NCBI GenBank assembly: GCA_017649855.1
Contig: JAGCGA010000036.1
Coordinates: 1 to 64,000 of the forward strand
DNA from: Bacteroidales bacterium
GTDB lineage: Bacteria > Bacteroidota > Bacteroidia > Bacteroidales > WCHB1-69
Reading direction: 5' to 3'
Length of the DNA stretch: 64,000 bases
This document shows, in pieces, positions 37,014 to 45,692 of the stretch. A program made the position numbers and the translations under genes. The notes beneath the pieces are model-generated. The model ran no database searches. It was not told the DNA's origin and was given only the letters and a program-made list of their open reading frames with translations. Numbering within the stretch: position 1 is the stretch's first letter; each line of letters opens with the position of its first letter.

Positions 37014-38384
37014 ATGGCAAAAAACAAAACCCTATATTATTGCAAGAATTGCGGAGCGCAGTCGGCACAGTGGCTGGGCCGCTGCCCCTCCTGCGGCGAG
37101 TGGAACACCTTCGAGGAGGAGGTGATCGTGCGTGAGACGCCCGCCCCCAAAGGACGCTCCACGGCGGAGGTCTTCCAGAGCACACCCAAGCCCATCGACG
37201 AGATCTCCCTCACCCAGCTGCCCCGCATCTCCACCGGCTTCACGGAATTTGACAACGTGCTGGGCGGGGGCATCGTGCCAGGCTCTATCATCCTGCTGGG
37301 CGGTGAGCCGGGCATCGGCAAGTCCACCCTCCTGCTTCAGATGGCCCTGCGCATGCGCGACTGCAAGGTGCTCTACATCTCCGGTGAGGAGAGCGAGACG
37401 CAACTCAAGATGCGCGCCGCCCGCCTCTCCGACGTGAAGGCTCCCCACTGCTATGTGCTGACCGAGACCAACACCCAGCAGATCTTCAAGCATGTGGAGG
37501 TGGAGAAAACCGACCTCATCATCGTGGATTCCATCCAGACGCTGCAGAGCTCCCTCATAGACTCCGCCGCGGCTTCTATCTCCCAGCTCAAGGAGTGCGC
37601 CGCCGAATTCCAGCATCTTGCCAAAACCACCGGCATCCCCGTCTTCCTCATCGGCCATATCACCAAGGAGGGCAGCCTCGCGGGCCCCAAGATCCTCGAA
37701 CATATCGTGGATACCGTGCTGCAGTTCGAGGGCGACCAGCACTATGGTTATCGCATGGTGCGCTGCATCAAGAACCGTTTCGGCTCCACCTCCGAGATGG
37801 GTATCTTCGAGATGACGCAGAACGGCCTTCTCGAGATCCACAACCCGTCGGAGATATTGTTGTCGCAGCATGACGAGGACTATAGCGGCGTGGCCGTGGC
37901 CACCATCCTGGAGGGCAACCGCCCGATGCTCATCGAGGTGCAGGCGCTGGTCAGCACCGCCGTCTATGGCATGCCCCAACGCTCCGCCACCGGCTACGAC
38001 ATCCGCCGGATGAACATGCTGCTGGCCGTCCTGGAGAAACGATGCAACTTCAAATTGGGCGCCAAGGATGTGTTCCTCAACATCGCGGGCGGCCTGCGCG
38101 TGGAGGACCCAGCCATCAACCTCTCCGTGGTTGCTGCCATCCTCTCCTCCGCCACCGACATCGCCATCGACGCCAAGACCTGCTTCTCCGGCGAGATGGG
38201 CCTAAACGGGGAGGTGCGCCCCGTGTCACGCATCACCCAAAGAATCGCTGAAGCCGACAAACTCGGATTTACCCGCATGTTTGTCTCCAAATATAATATG
38301 AAGGGGATCAACCCCAAAGACTACAACCTCCGACTGATCCCCATCGCCCGCGTGGAGGAGATGTTCAGAAACCTCTTTGAATAG
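37014..38384 (+). CDS. radA: DNA repair protein RadA
   Basis: A 456-residue RecA-like ATPase that promotes branch migration in recombination. The N-terminal zinc finger has Cys10, Cys13, Cys24 and Cys27. Walker A GEPGIGKST lies at 97-105, the RadA-specific KNRFG motif is in RCIKNRFGS, and the C-terminal ~150 residues form the Lon-like domain. Length and order are standard. An RseC-like gene begins 3 bases after the stop. Confidence 0.97.
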   Translation: MAKNKTLYYCKNCGAQSAQWLGRCPSCGEWNTFEEEVIVRETPAPKGRSTAEVFQSTPKPIDEISLTQLPRISTGFTEFDNVLGGGIVPGSIILLGGEPGIGKSTLLLQMALRMRDCKVLYISGEESETQLKMRAARLSDVKAPHCYVLTETNTQQIFKHVEVEKTDLIIVDSIQTLQSSLIDSAAASISQLKECAAEFQHLAKTTGIPVFLIGHITKEGSLAGPKILEHIVDTVLQFEGDQHYGYRMVRCIKNRFGSTSEMGIFEMTQNGLLEIHNPSEILLSQHDEDYSGVAVATILEGNRPMLIEVQALVSTAVYGMPQRSATGYDIRRMNMLLAVLEKRCNFKLGAKDVFLNIAGGLRVEDPAINLSVVAAILSSATDIAIDAKTCFSGEMGLNGEVRPVSRITQRIAEADKLGFTRMFVSKYNMKGINPKDYNLRLIPIARVEEMFRNLFE

Positions 38385-38387
38385 ATT

Positions 38388-38813
38388 ATGGAAACACAAC
38401 CCATCTGCCGTGACGGCATCGTTAGAAAGATAGAAGACGGACATCTGTGGGTGGAGATCACCATCAGCTCCGCCTGCGGTCAGTGCCGCGCCAAGAGCAT
38501 CTGTATGCCCTCTGAACGAAAACAGGAACTGATAGAAGCTCAGAATCCCTATAACCAAACTTTTACGATTGGAGAGGTGGTGACGCTGAACCTTCAGTCG
38601 TCGGCAGGACGCAAAGCAGTGGTGCTAGGCTACCTGATGCCCTTTGTGGTGCTCCTCGCCTCCTTTCTGCTCACCTTCCTGCTCACCGACAAGGAGTGGA
38701 TCCCCGTGCTGGTAAGCCTGGTCTGCACCTTCCTCTACTTTGTGGTGCTCTACCGCTTCAAAAAAAGGATGGATGAGCAGTTTACCTTCTATGTGACGAA
38801 GAAGGAATGTTAA
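38388..38813 (+). CDS. RseC/MucC-family membrane protein
   Basis: A 141-residue protein. The N-terminal ~70 residues carry the RseC-type cysteine pattern: Cys7, then Cys30, Cys33 and Cys39 in SACGQCRAKSIC. Two membrane helices follow (about 80-100 and 105-122). Homologues in proteobacteria act in sigma-E control and SoxR reduction. In Bacteroidetes the gene usually precedes the Rnf electron-transport operon, but here it follows radA by 3 bases and no rnf gene is in view. Confidence 0.82.
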   Translation: METQPICRDGIVRKIEDGHLWVEITISSACGQCRAKSICMPSERKQELIEAQNPYNQTFTIGEVVTLNLQSSAGRKAVVLGYLMPFVVLLASFLLTFLLTDKEWIPVLVSLVCTFLYFVVLYRFKKRMDEQFTFYVTKKEC

Positions 38814-38903
38814 ACTGACAACTGATATTCTACCGGGCTCTTACCCCTGACGGGGCTGCTCAAGGAATACTTGTAACTTCTAACTCTCAACTCCTAACTC
38901 TTT
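38811..38903. repeat. Low-complexity CTAACTC-type repeat
   Basis: Runs such as AACTTCTAACTCTCAACTCC and CTAACTC, plus a short palindrome TACCGGGCTC / CTGACGGGGC region. It extends into the 3' end of the P-loop kinase gene. No gene is seen on the plus strand. Confidence 0.4.
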
Positions 38904-39443
38904 AAAGTATTCTTCCACCTGTCGGTACAGGTCTTCAAAGTCTCCGTTGTTCAGGAAGACCTTGTCGGCCATCTCCATGCATCGTCCGATGTTCTGGTGG
39001 TTGGGGTCGGTGGAGTCCATCTCGCGTTGTTCGTTCTCAAGGAAGGTCTCAAAGGAGACGTGGTCTGTCTCGGAGCCACGCAGCACAATGCGCTCATAGC
39101 GGATCTTCGGATCGGCATCGACGGCAAAGAGGAGGAAGTGCTCGTTCTGACGGAGGGAGAGAACCTCGCCCGGGGTGCGCACGCTCTCGATGATAGCGTC
39201 CGTGCCTGCGGCCTCGGCCTGCTTGTAGAGCTCGTCCGTGATAAAGGAGGGACTATGGGTGGCGCGCAAGTCGTTGGCCACCACCACGAAGGTGTCGCGG
39301 TTGAGGGGCAAGCCCCGCCGCTCAGCCTCTTCAATCAGATAGCCCCGCACCGAGTAGTGCTGGTATCCGTAATGTTCCATCAGATAGTCAACCAACGTGC
39401 CTTTCCCCGCACCCAAGGTGCCTGTAATACCGATGATCTTCAT
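38880..39443 (-). CDS. P-loop nucleoside/dephospho-CoA kinase-like protein
   Basis: A 187-residue protein from the ATG at 39443; the TTG 21 bases upstream adds nothing recognisable. The P-loop GTLGAGKGT is at residues 8-16, and the GAGKGT form is typical of nucleotide-kinase folds. Later residues SVRTPGEV and VDADPKIRYERI resemble dephospho-CoA-kinase-like and UPF0200 proteins. The phosphate acceptor is unknown. The promoter is at 39473-39480. Its 3' end lies in low-complexity sequence, and the last residues (FKELGVES) may be poorly conserved. Confidence 0.75.
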   Translation of the reverse strand: MKIIGITGTLGAGKGTLVDYLMEHYGYQHYSVRGYLIEEAERRGLPLNRDTFVVVANDLRATHSPSFITDELYKQAEAAGTDAIIESVRTPGEVLSLRQNEHFLLFAVDADPKIRYERIVLRGSETDHVSFETFLENEQREMDSTDPNHQNIGRCMEMADKVFLNNGDFEDLYRQVEEYFKELGVES

Positions 39444-39472
39444 GTGTTTGGTGTTTTTATACAATAATGGCG

Positions 39473-39480
39473 CAAAAATA
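39473..39480 (-). promoter_or_regulatory. -7 promoter box of the P-loop kinase
   Basis: TATTTTTG on the minus strand, 29 bases before the ATG. Confidence 0.55.
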
Positions 39481-39497
39481 AGAAAAAATGACGAAAG

Positions 39498-41204
39498 CTA
39501 CGCAGCACGTCTTGCGCAACGCAATCTTGGAATGGCCACTCCCGCCATGATGGCTAAAAGAGCTAAGGGGATGACTATGATCCATGGGAAGCGACGCGCT
39601 GGGAAATGTTCCCCATAACGCTTATTGATGGCCTTTATCCACTCTTTTTGAAAGGTACGGCTTCGATGCTTCCAAAACTTCTTCTGATGCTTCACGGCAT
39701 GCTGCCACCTTCGATCACTCTTGGGAAAGCCAAAGCGGGCACACTGACTGGCAATCTCGGGCTTTAGGGTGACAACCATCCGGTCAAACTGACGGCGCAG
39801 AGAGGAATGGCGGGTAAAAGCAAGTTCCTTGGCCATCTCCCGCATACGGTTCACAAGGTAAACACGATAAGCATGGTTATCCAAGAGCCGACGCAACAGC
39901 AACGTAGCTTCAGCAGAGGTGGGCCATGTCAAACTATCGCCACTATACAAGGCCTGAGCCACGGCCTCATATTCACCATTGCGCACTGCATCGCCATCAA
40001 AAAAAACAAAACGCCACGGAGAACCTAGAGCCGACCAACAACGCATATTGTTGGATGGCCAGTCACGGTTGCCAATATAGGTCTCAAATAGCACATAATC
40101 GGTAAAAGAGGGAACATCCACCCAACGACACAACTGCTGATATTGGCGGTCATCTGCCAAATTGGCATGCTGAAGCCAGTCCATCAGCGCCACAAAGGCA
40201 CTGTCAAAATCGAGATTCTTATTATGACCGGCCCAGTCGCGTACGAGCCTGACCTGCTTGTCGTCTATGCCAAAATGGTCCTGCACGAAGTGCTCGTCAG
40301 GCTTTTCTTCCAAAAAGTAGATTCCCCAATACTCACCATTGAGGAACAGGACAACTGGGCGGGAGGCCAGCGAGGAAAAAGAGCTGAAGGATTTCGCCAG
40401 CTGCTGGCACCAATGATCTTGGAAGCCCGCTGGGGTCCATGCACACGCAAAAGGCCTTAACACTAGATGCTTACAGCGAAGGTCCGGATCGTCAAAAAAA
40501 GCCGAGAATTTTTTCTTCCCATACTTCTTGCGGGCATGTAACGAAAGACCTTTCTGCGCATAACGCCGCCCAATATCACCGTGGGTTCTCACGCCACACT
40601 CCTGCGCCTCTATCTCATGTCCCTCAATAAACTCCACATATCCCTCCTTTTCATGGGCCTGACCGGAGAAGTAATAATTACCGGTCACATAGGGCCTGGC
40701 CGGATCGTAAGAGTCACCCGGTATGAAGACACCCTGTTTATGGTCAAATAAATCCATGGAATCCACGCACAAGGAGACAATAGGCAAAGCTATAGTCCTG
40801 CCCGACGAGAAAGGCAGCACGTAAGATGCGGTGGCAACACTGGAACAGCGTCGACCCTGTTGGTCAAAAGCCGCCGCCCGGACGACCACAATCCGCTCCA
40901 CATCCTCCGGCAGGGGTGTACGGTATTCTTCTATGGTATTCGGAATCTTGTAGATGCAGGAGCGAGAATAGAGCCGCTGATCTAACGGCAAAGGGTGCTC
41001 ATACAAAAAACTCCCAACGGTAGGAAGACTACCGTTGAGAGTGTAACGTATCTGACAAGTTTGGCGCTCATCGCCTTCAACCCGGATGGACAAGGTGTCG
41101 TTCTCCGCATAAAAGCCGCCAGGCTTTGAGAAGAAAACCGTGACCTGTGCATTCAATTGAACAAGACAACCACACAATCCGAACAGAAAGAGCAACTGCC
41201 TCAT
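39498..41204 (-). CDS. CotH-kinase-family exported protein
   Basis: A 568-residue protein from the ATG at 41204, with a signal peptide (about 1-19, ending LVQLNAQ). Residues ~20-130 look like a beta-rich domain with a chitobiase-C-terminal-like IRYTLNGSLPTVGS motif. The CotH region follows: VLFLNGEYWGIYFLEEKPDEH, YIGNRDWPSNNMR and WRFVFFDGDAV, which carry the kinase-like acidic residues. A C-terminal membrane helix and Arg-rich end (IPRLRCARRAA) would anchor it. CotH proteins phosphorylate spore-coat proteins in Bacillus; the target here is unknown. It starts 25 bases after the DUF937 gene. Confidence 0.82.
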   Translation of the reverse strand: MRQLLFLFGLCGCLVQLNAQVTVFFSKPGGFYAENDTLSIRVEGDERQTCQIRYTLNGSLPTVGSFLYEHPLPLDQRLYSRSCIYKIPNTIEEYRTPLPEDVERIVVVRAAAFDQQGRRCSSVATASYVLPFSSGRTIALPIVSLCVDSMDLFDHKQGVFIPGDSYDPARPYVTGNYYFSGQAHEKEGYVEFIEGHEIEAQECGVRTHGDIGRRYAQKGLSLHARKKYGKKKFSAFFDDPDLRCKHLVLRPFACAWTPAGFQDHWCQQLAKSFSSFSSLASRPVVLFLNGEYWGIYFLEEKPDEHFVQDHFGIDDKQVRLVRDWAGHNKNLDFDSAFVALMDWLQHANLADDRQYQQLCRWVDVPSFTDYVLFETYIGNRDWPSNNMRCWSALGSPWRFVFFDGDAVRNGEYEAVAQALYSGDSLTWPTSAEATLLLRRLLDNHAYRVYLVNRMREMAKELAFTRHSSLRRQFDRMVVTLKPEIASQCARFGFPKSDRRWQHAVKHQKKFWKHRSRTFQKEWIKAINKRYGEHFPARRFPWIIVIPLALLAIMAGVAIPRLRCARRAA

Positions 41205-41229
41205 GTCTTGCCAAACTCTGATCAAAGAA

Positions 41230-41733
41230 TTATTTCTTAATCAGCTTTCCAAATAGACCACCGAGGATCTTGCCGGCTCCGGAAGCGGAAGAAGAACCGC
41301 TGCCACCACCGAGCAAAGAGCCCAGCACATTGCCGATATTGCTGCCAGCAGAGCCATGGTTCTTGCCAAGGATAGACAACAAGTTGGGGGCGATGGAAGC
41401 CAAGATGTTGGATACCTGGTCGTTCGTAGTGCTCGTCTGAGAGGAAAGGCCTGAGATAACAGAGGACAAATTGCCACCAAAGACTTTACCCAAGATCTTC
41501 ATACCATCTTCAATGTTTAAGCCGAGGGCCTGGCCTGCATGGTTGTTGAGAGCCTGAGACAAGGCAGAGGCACCGGCAGCCGTAGAAGCATTCTTCTGCA
41601 TAGCGCTGAGGAACTTCGGAATGGCAGCCTTGATGACCGCAATGATCTTGCTGGAATCAATGTTGAACTTCTTGCTGATTTCCCCAATCAGGTTGTTACC
41701 TGTGAGCATTTTGATAATATTCGTTAAATCCAT
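41230..41733 (-). CDS. DUF937-family protein
   Basis: A 167-residue protein. The N-terminal ~110 residues (ISKKFNIDSSKIIAVIKAAIPKFLSAM and a following QALGLNIEDGMKILGKVFGG) match the DUF937 helical pattern. The C-terminus is a Gly/Ser-rich tail ending GKILGGLFGKLIKK, with amphipathic character. No signal peptide is present. Function unknown. It leads a two-gene unit with the CotH-like gene and has a -7 box at 41769-41776. Confidence 0.8.
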   Translation of the reverse strand: MDLTNIIKMLTGNNLIGEISKKFNIDSSKIIAVIKAAIPKFLSAMQKNASTAAGASALSQALNNHAGQALGLNIEDGMKILGKVFGGNLSSVISGLSSQTSTTNDQVSNILASIAPNLLSILGKNHGSAGSNIGNVLGSLLGGGSGSSSASGAGKILGGLFGKLIKK

Positions 41734-41768
41734 AATTTGAAAATTTAAGGTTATAAATTAAGAAAGCG

Positions 41769-41776
41769 CAAAGGTA
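41769..41776 (-). promoter_or_regulatory. -7 promoter box of the DUF937/CotH unit
   Basis: TACCTTTG on the minus strand, 35 bases before the ATG; divergent to the vanX-like promoter. Confidence 0.55.
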
Positions 41777-41811
41777 AAAAAAAGATTGAAAAATTGTTCA
41801 AAAAAAACCGC

Positions 41812-41819
41812 TATTTTTG
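41812..41819 (+). promoter_or_regulatory. -7 promoter box of the VanX-like gene
   Basis: TATTTTTG, 21 bases before the ATG at 41841; rules out the in-frame TTG at 41817. Confidence 0.6.
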
Positions 41820-41840
41820 CTGCTTGTTTTTGAAGCGAAT

Positions 41841-42683
41841 ATGAAGAAGAAAATATGGATTGGCTTGATGGTCGCTATCTGGGTTGTTCTGTTGGTGGTT
41901 ATTCTGGGCATACTTGGAGGTGGGACAGCTTGGAAGAAGTTAAATTCTCGGGCTTCCAAAGAGGTCGTTTGCCCAGCGGACTCCCTTCCGAATATGATGG
42001 CCGGTGACAGCCTCCAGCCAACATCATCCGACAGCACAACAGGAAAGACATCGCTCTGTTCCGATGGAAGCGAAGGCTTTGTCATGCTCTCGGAGGTGGC
42101 TCCAGAGATCCTTCAAGAGATTCGTTATTACAGTTCTTACAACTTTGTGGGAACCCGTATTGAGGGCTACGAGGAGCCCGTGGCCCTGCTCACCAAAGAG
42201 GCGGCAGCAGCCCTCAAAGCGGTCAGCGACGAGGTGAACCAAAAGGGCTACCGGCTGAAAATCTACGACGCCTACCGGCCCATGTCGGCCGTACAGCATT
42301 TCAGACGCTGGGCTGCCGACCTCAACGACACCTTGATGAAGGCCGACTTCTACCCCAACCTGCCCAAATCGATGATCTTCCACAAAGGCTATCTAAGCAG
42401 TCGCAGCGGCCACGCGCGCGGCTCCACCGTCGACCTCACCCTCGTTGATATGGCCACAGGACAGGATGTGGATATGGGCGGCACCTTCGACCTCCTCGAC
42501 CCGCAGTCGAACTCCCTGCGCCGCGATGGCATCACGGAGCAGCAATTCCAAAACCGCATGATCCTGCGCAACGCCATGGTCCGCCACGGCTTCAGACCCG
42601 TTTCTTCCGAATGGTGGCATTTCACCCTCCGCAACGAGCCCTACCCCGACACCTATTTCAACTTCCCAGTGAAATCGTTGTGA
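41841..42683 (+). CDS. D-Ala-D-Ala dipeptidase (VanX/DdpX-like, M15D)
   Basis: A 280-residue protein from the ATG at 41841. An N-terminal membrane helix (about 5-27) anchors it outside the cytoplasm. The M15 zinc site is complete: His191 and Asp198 in SGHARGSTVD, then Glu257 and His260 in EWWH. YDAYRPMSAVQHF precedes them, as in VanX. Cleaves D-Ala-D-Ala. Being anchored and alone, with no vanH or ligase beside it, it more likely serves peptidoglycan turnover or nutrient use than vancomycin resistance. Confidence 0.9.
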   Translation: MKKKIWIGLMVAIWVVLLVVILGILGGGTAWKKLNSRASKEVVCPADSLPNMMAGDSLQPTSSDSTTGKTSLCSDGSEGFVMLSEVAPEILQEIRYYSSYNFVGTRIEGYEEPVALLTKEAAAALKAVSDEVNQKGYRLKIYDAYRPMSAVQHFRRWAADLNDTLMKADFYPNLPKSMIFHKGYLSSRSGHARGSTVDLTLVDMATGQDVDMGGTFDLLDPQSNSLRRDGITEQQFQNRMILRNAMVRHGFRPVSSEWWHFTLRNEPYPDTYFNFPVKSL

Positions 42684-42748
42684 AAAACAAACGGTTTTGC
42701 TCGCGGCTGACGACACTCGCTTTAGACCTACGGTTTCCTCTCACAAAA

Positions 42749-42778
42749 AAGGGTGGAGAAATTGCTTTCCCCACCCTT
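42749..42778. terminator. Bidirectional terminator
   Basis: Stem AAGGGTGG / CCACCCTT around a 14-base loop, flanked by A-rich sequence, between convergent genes ending at 42683 and 42801. Confidence 0.7.
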
Positions 42779-42800
42779 ATAGGATTCTGCGATGAGCGGA

Positions 42801-44963
42801 TTATCTTCTGATATCCATCTCGTTGAGCAAATAGCCAGCGCCACCGAACTTGTCGATGACAAACAGCACGTAGCGAACATCCACGTTGATACAACGTTGC
42901 AACTCCGTATTGAACACGATATCGCTACTCAGCGCCTCATAGTTGCCGTCGAAGGCCAAGCCGAGGAGCTCGCCGTCGCCGTTCATAATCGGGCTGCCGG
43001 AGTTACCACCGGTGATGTCATTGTTGGAGAGGAAGCAGACGTGCATGGAGCCATCCTTATCCAGATATTGACCGAAGTCCTTGTTCAGGATAAGTTGTTT
43101 CAGTCTTGCCGGCACGTCAAACTCAGGATCGCCAGGGATCTCTTTTTCCAAGATGCCTTGGGTGGTGGTATAGTAGTTGTAATGCACACCGTCGGCCGGA
43201 TAGTAGTCTCTGACCGTTCCATAGGTGCAACGCATGGTAGAGTTGGCATCCGGATAAATCGGGGTGTCTTTCTTCATCTCTTTGTAAGCGGCGATGAATT
43301 GACGACGCGGCACATCCACCTCATTCATGGTAGCAAACACACCTTGATTCTTCATGATAACCGGCGTGATCAGGTTGGCATAACGCACCACAGGGTCGTT
43401 GATCAACACCTTGTTGCTCGGCTTCTGCAAGAAAGCCTCGAAATTCTCAGGAGAGATGAAAATGGAGTTGGCCAAAGCCTTCTCGAAATTGTCTCTGCTG
43501 CCTTTGTAATATTTGTTCAACATCGCGGTCACCTCAGGACGATAGCTCTCTGGAACACCATGGAAAGCATCCATCGTGGCCATGATGATTTTGGCCTCCG
43601 TTTGAGGATCCTTATCATCCCAATAGCCTTTATATCCTTTCTTCAGCTGATCGATCTTCACATCTTTATAAGCTTTTTCTCCTTTGGCGAGCGTCATTGC
43701 GTTCTGCAAACGGAAAGCGGCCAGCAAGGTGGGGGAAGAGGAGAGGCTCAAGCTAGCGGCATAGACCGTCTTCAAAGCATTGCCGTCGATGTTCTTGCAA
43801 GCCTTCTCAATATCGCCCAGGCTGCTAGCATACTTCTCTTTGCGGGACTCATTGGTGTTAATCCACTTGGTAAGCTCGGCTTCCTGTTTTTGCTTCGTCT
43901 CCACAACTTTCAGAGCCTTCAAGCTGGAAACCATACCATGTTGGTTTTTCCAAGTGTTGGCCAAGCTGGCATGATCATCAGCATATTGCAAGCGGACAGC
44001 AGGATCAGCATTCATAGCATCGCTGATAACGGGAAGGATTACATCTAGGGGCTCATAAATAGCCGGTCCGGTAATGTCGATGGCGTTCTGCACCTCGTAG
44101 GAGGTCATGAAGCGCTCCGTAGTGCCAGGATAACCCCAGATCATCGTGTAGTCGTTGGGCTGATAGCCTTTCAAGCTGATGGGCAGGAAATGCTTCGGGT
44201 GGAAAGGCACATTGTCCTCGGAATATTTGGCAGGGGAGCCGTCCGGAGCTGTATAGATACGGAATAAGGTGAAGTCACCGGTATGGCGCGGCCACATCCA
44301 GTTGTCGGTGTCGCCACCGAACTTGCCGATTGCACTCGGGGGAGCCACCACAAGACGTACATCCTCATAGGTGGTGTAGATGAACATGTAATACTCATTG
44401 CCTTCGTAGAAGGATTTCACCACCACTTTGTAACGGTTGTTCTCGGAGTTTTCCTTTTTCAGTTTCTCCACGGCAGCCTTGATGGTCTTTTCACGTTCAC
44501 TCTCCGTCATCTTGGTGGTCACATCGGCCAGCACGATCTCCGTCACGTCCTCCATTCTCTCGAGGAAGTTGACATGGAAGTTGGCGGGAAGTTCGTCTTT
44601 CTTGCTCATAGCAAAGAAACCATTGGTCAGGTAGTCGTGCTCAATGGTGGAGAGTTCCACCACAGAGGAGTAACCGCAGTGATGGTTGGTGAACATCAGA
44701 CCATCGCGGGACACCATCTCACCCGTGCAGAAGCCGTCGCCCAATTGGACGATAGCATCCTTCAAGGAAGAGTTGTTGATGTCATACAACTGCTCAGGGG
44801 TCAGGTGCAAACCCAGATGCTGCATCTCTGCATAGTTGTAATTTTTGATGAACATAGGCAGCCACATGCCCTCATCGGGAGGGTTCACCGCGAAGGTGGT
44901 GGCGCTGAATGCTACTGCCAACAGCAGCAAAAAGCTTTTCTTCAGGGATGTAAATAAACGCAT
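42801..44963 (-). CDS. S46-family dipeptidyl-peptidase (DPP7-like)
   Basis: A 720-residue exported serine peptidase with a signal peptide (about 1-25, ending ATTFA). The chymotrypsin-type triad is visible: His in TNHHCGYSS (94-100), Ser655 in TGGNSGSP, with the Asp between. Residue 673 is Gly (FDGNYE). In Porphyromonas, Gly at this position marks DPP7 (hydrophobic P1) and Arg marks DPP11 (Asp/Glu P1), so DPP7-like specificity is inferred. It releases dipeptides from oligopeptides in the periplasm. No clear -7 box is seen before it. Confidence 0.93.
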   Translation of the reverse strand: MRLFTSLKKSFLLLLAVAFSATTFAVNPPDEGMWLPMFIKNYNYAEMQHLGLHLTPEQLYDINNSSLKDAIVQLGDGFCTGEMVSRDGLMFTNHHCGYSSVVELSTIEHDYLTNGFFAMSKKDELPANFHVNFLERMEDVTEIVLADVTTKMTESEREKTIKAAVEKLKKENSENNRYKVVVKSFYEGNEYYMFIYTTYEDVRLVVAPPSAIGKFGGDTDNWMWPRHTGDFTLFRIYTAPDGSPAKYSEDNVPFHPKHFLPISLKGYQPNDYTMIWGYPGTTERFMTSYEVQNAIDITGPAIYEPLDVILPVISDAMNADPAVRLQYADDHASLANTWKNQHGMVSSLKALKVVETKQKQEAELTKWINTNESRKEKYASSLGDIEKACKNIDGNALKTVYAASLSLSSSPTLLAAFRLQNAMTLAKGEKAYKDVKIDQLKKGYKGYWDDKDPQTEAKIIMATMDAFHGVPESYRPEVTAMLNKYYKGSRDNFEKALANSIFISPENFEAFLQKPSNKVLINDPVVRYANLITPVIMKNQGVFATMNEVDVPRRQFIAAYKEMKKDTPIYPDANSTMRCTYGTVRDYYPADGVHYNYYTTTQGILEKEIPGDPEFDVPARLKQLILNKDFGQYLDKDGSMHVCFLSNNDITGGNSGSPIMNGDGELLGLAFDGNYEALSSDIVFNTELQRCINVDVRYVLFVIDKFGGAGYLLNEMDIRR

Positions 44964-45014
44964 AGTGTTATGTTTTTTTGTTAATAATATTTATGAACCA
45001 ATTATTCCTTTTCG

Positions 45015-45689
45015 TTAATCCTTGCTGACTGGCTTAGCATCAGCCATGACTTCAGGCTTCACCTCCGCATCTGAACTGGTCTTCTTCTCTTCTGCAAAGA
45101 AGCGCTTGTTAAAGATCAGCATCATCACGAGTCCCACCGTAATGCAGGAATCCGCGAAATTGAAGATGGCGGGGAAGAAGTAGCTGCCTCCCCATATTGG
45201 GAAGCCTTCCGGTATTGGGAAGAGGGGAAAATAGAACATGTCCACCACCTTGCCGAACAGCAAAGGAGCGTACCCACCCGCAAAGGCCTTCGCCACCTCC
45301 AACGGAGTGCTCTCCGTGAAGACAAGGCCATAGAATAGCGAGTCGATGATGTTGCCGAGAGCTCCGGCAATCACCAGACAGAAGATGGCCAGTTGCAAAC
45401 CATCCATCTTCTCTTCTTTAATACGCTTATGCAAATACCAGCACAACAAAACGACCAAGGCCACGCGCAGTAGCGACAATAACAATTTGCCCAGGTTGTG
45501 GCCCAGACTCAGTCCGAAAGCCATCCCTTCATTCTCTACAAAACAGAGGTTGAACCAATGCCCGATAACGGGAATAGTCTCCCCGATGCACATGTGAGTC
45601 TTGACCAAAATCTTGATGATTTGGTCCATCACAATCAAGGCAAGGATAACACCGATAGAGACTATCGTGTAACGACGCTGCTTGTCCAC
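45015..45689 (-). CDS. lspA: Lipoprotein signal peptidase (signal peptidase II)
   Basis: A 224-residue inner-membrane aspartic protease that removes signal peptides from prolipoproteins; it serves the many lipoproteins in this window. Four hydrophobic helices are visible. The catalytic Asp residues lie in GNIIDSLFYG and FNFADSCITVG. The charged C-terminal tail (after about 195) is longer than in E. coli, as is common in Bacteroidetes. It begins 3 bases after the DksA-like gene, a conserved pairing in this phylum. Confidence 0.95.
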   Translation of the reverse strand: MDKQRRYTIVSIGVILALIVMDQIIKILVKTHMCIGETIPVIGHWFNLCFVENEGMAFGLSLGHNLGKLLLSLLRVALVVLLCWYLHKRIKEEKMDGLQLAIFCLVIAGALGNIIDSLFYGLVFTESTPLEVAKAFAGGYAPLLFGKVVDMFYFPLFPIPEGFPIWGGSYFFPAIFNFADSCITVGLVMMLIFNKRFFAEEKKTSSDAEVKPEVMADAKPVSKD

Positions 45690-45692
45690 CGG

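Noticed and set aside
41841-42683. Vancomycin-resistance operon
   Set aside because: Only the VanX-like dipeptidase is present; no vanH, ligase or two-component genes adjoin, and the protein is membrane-anchored.
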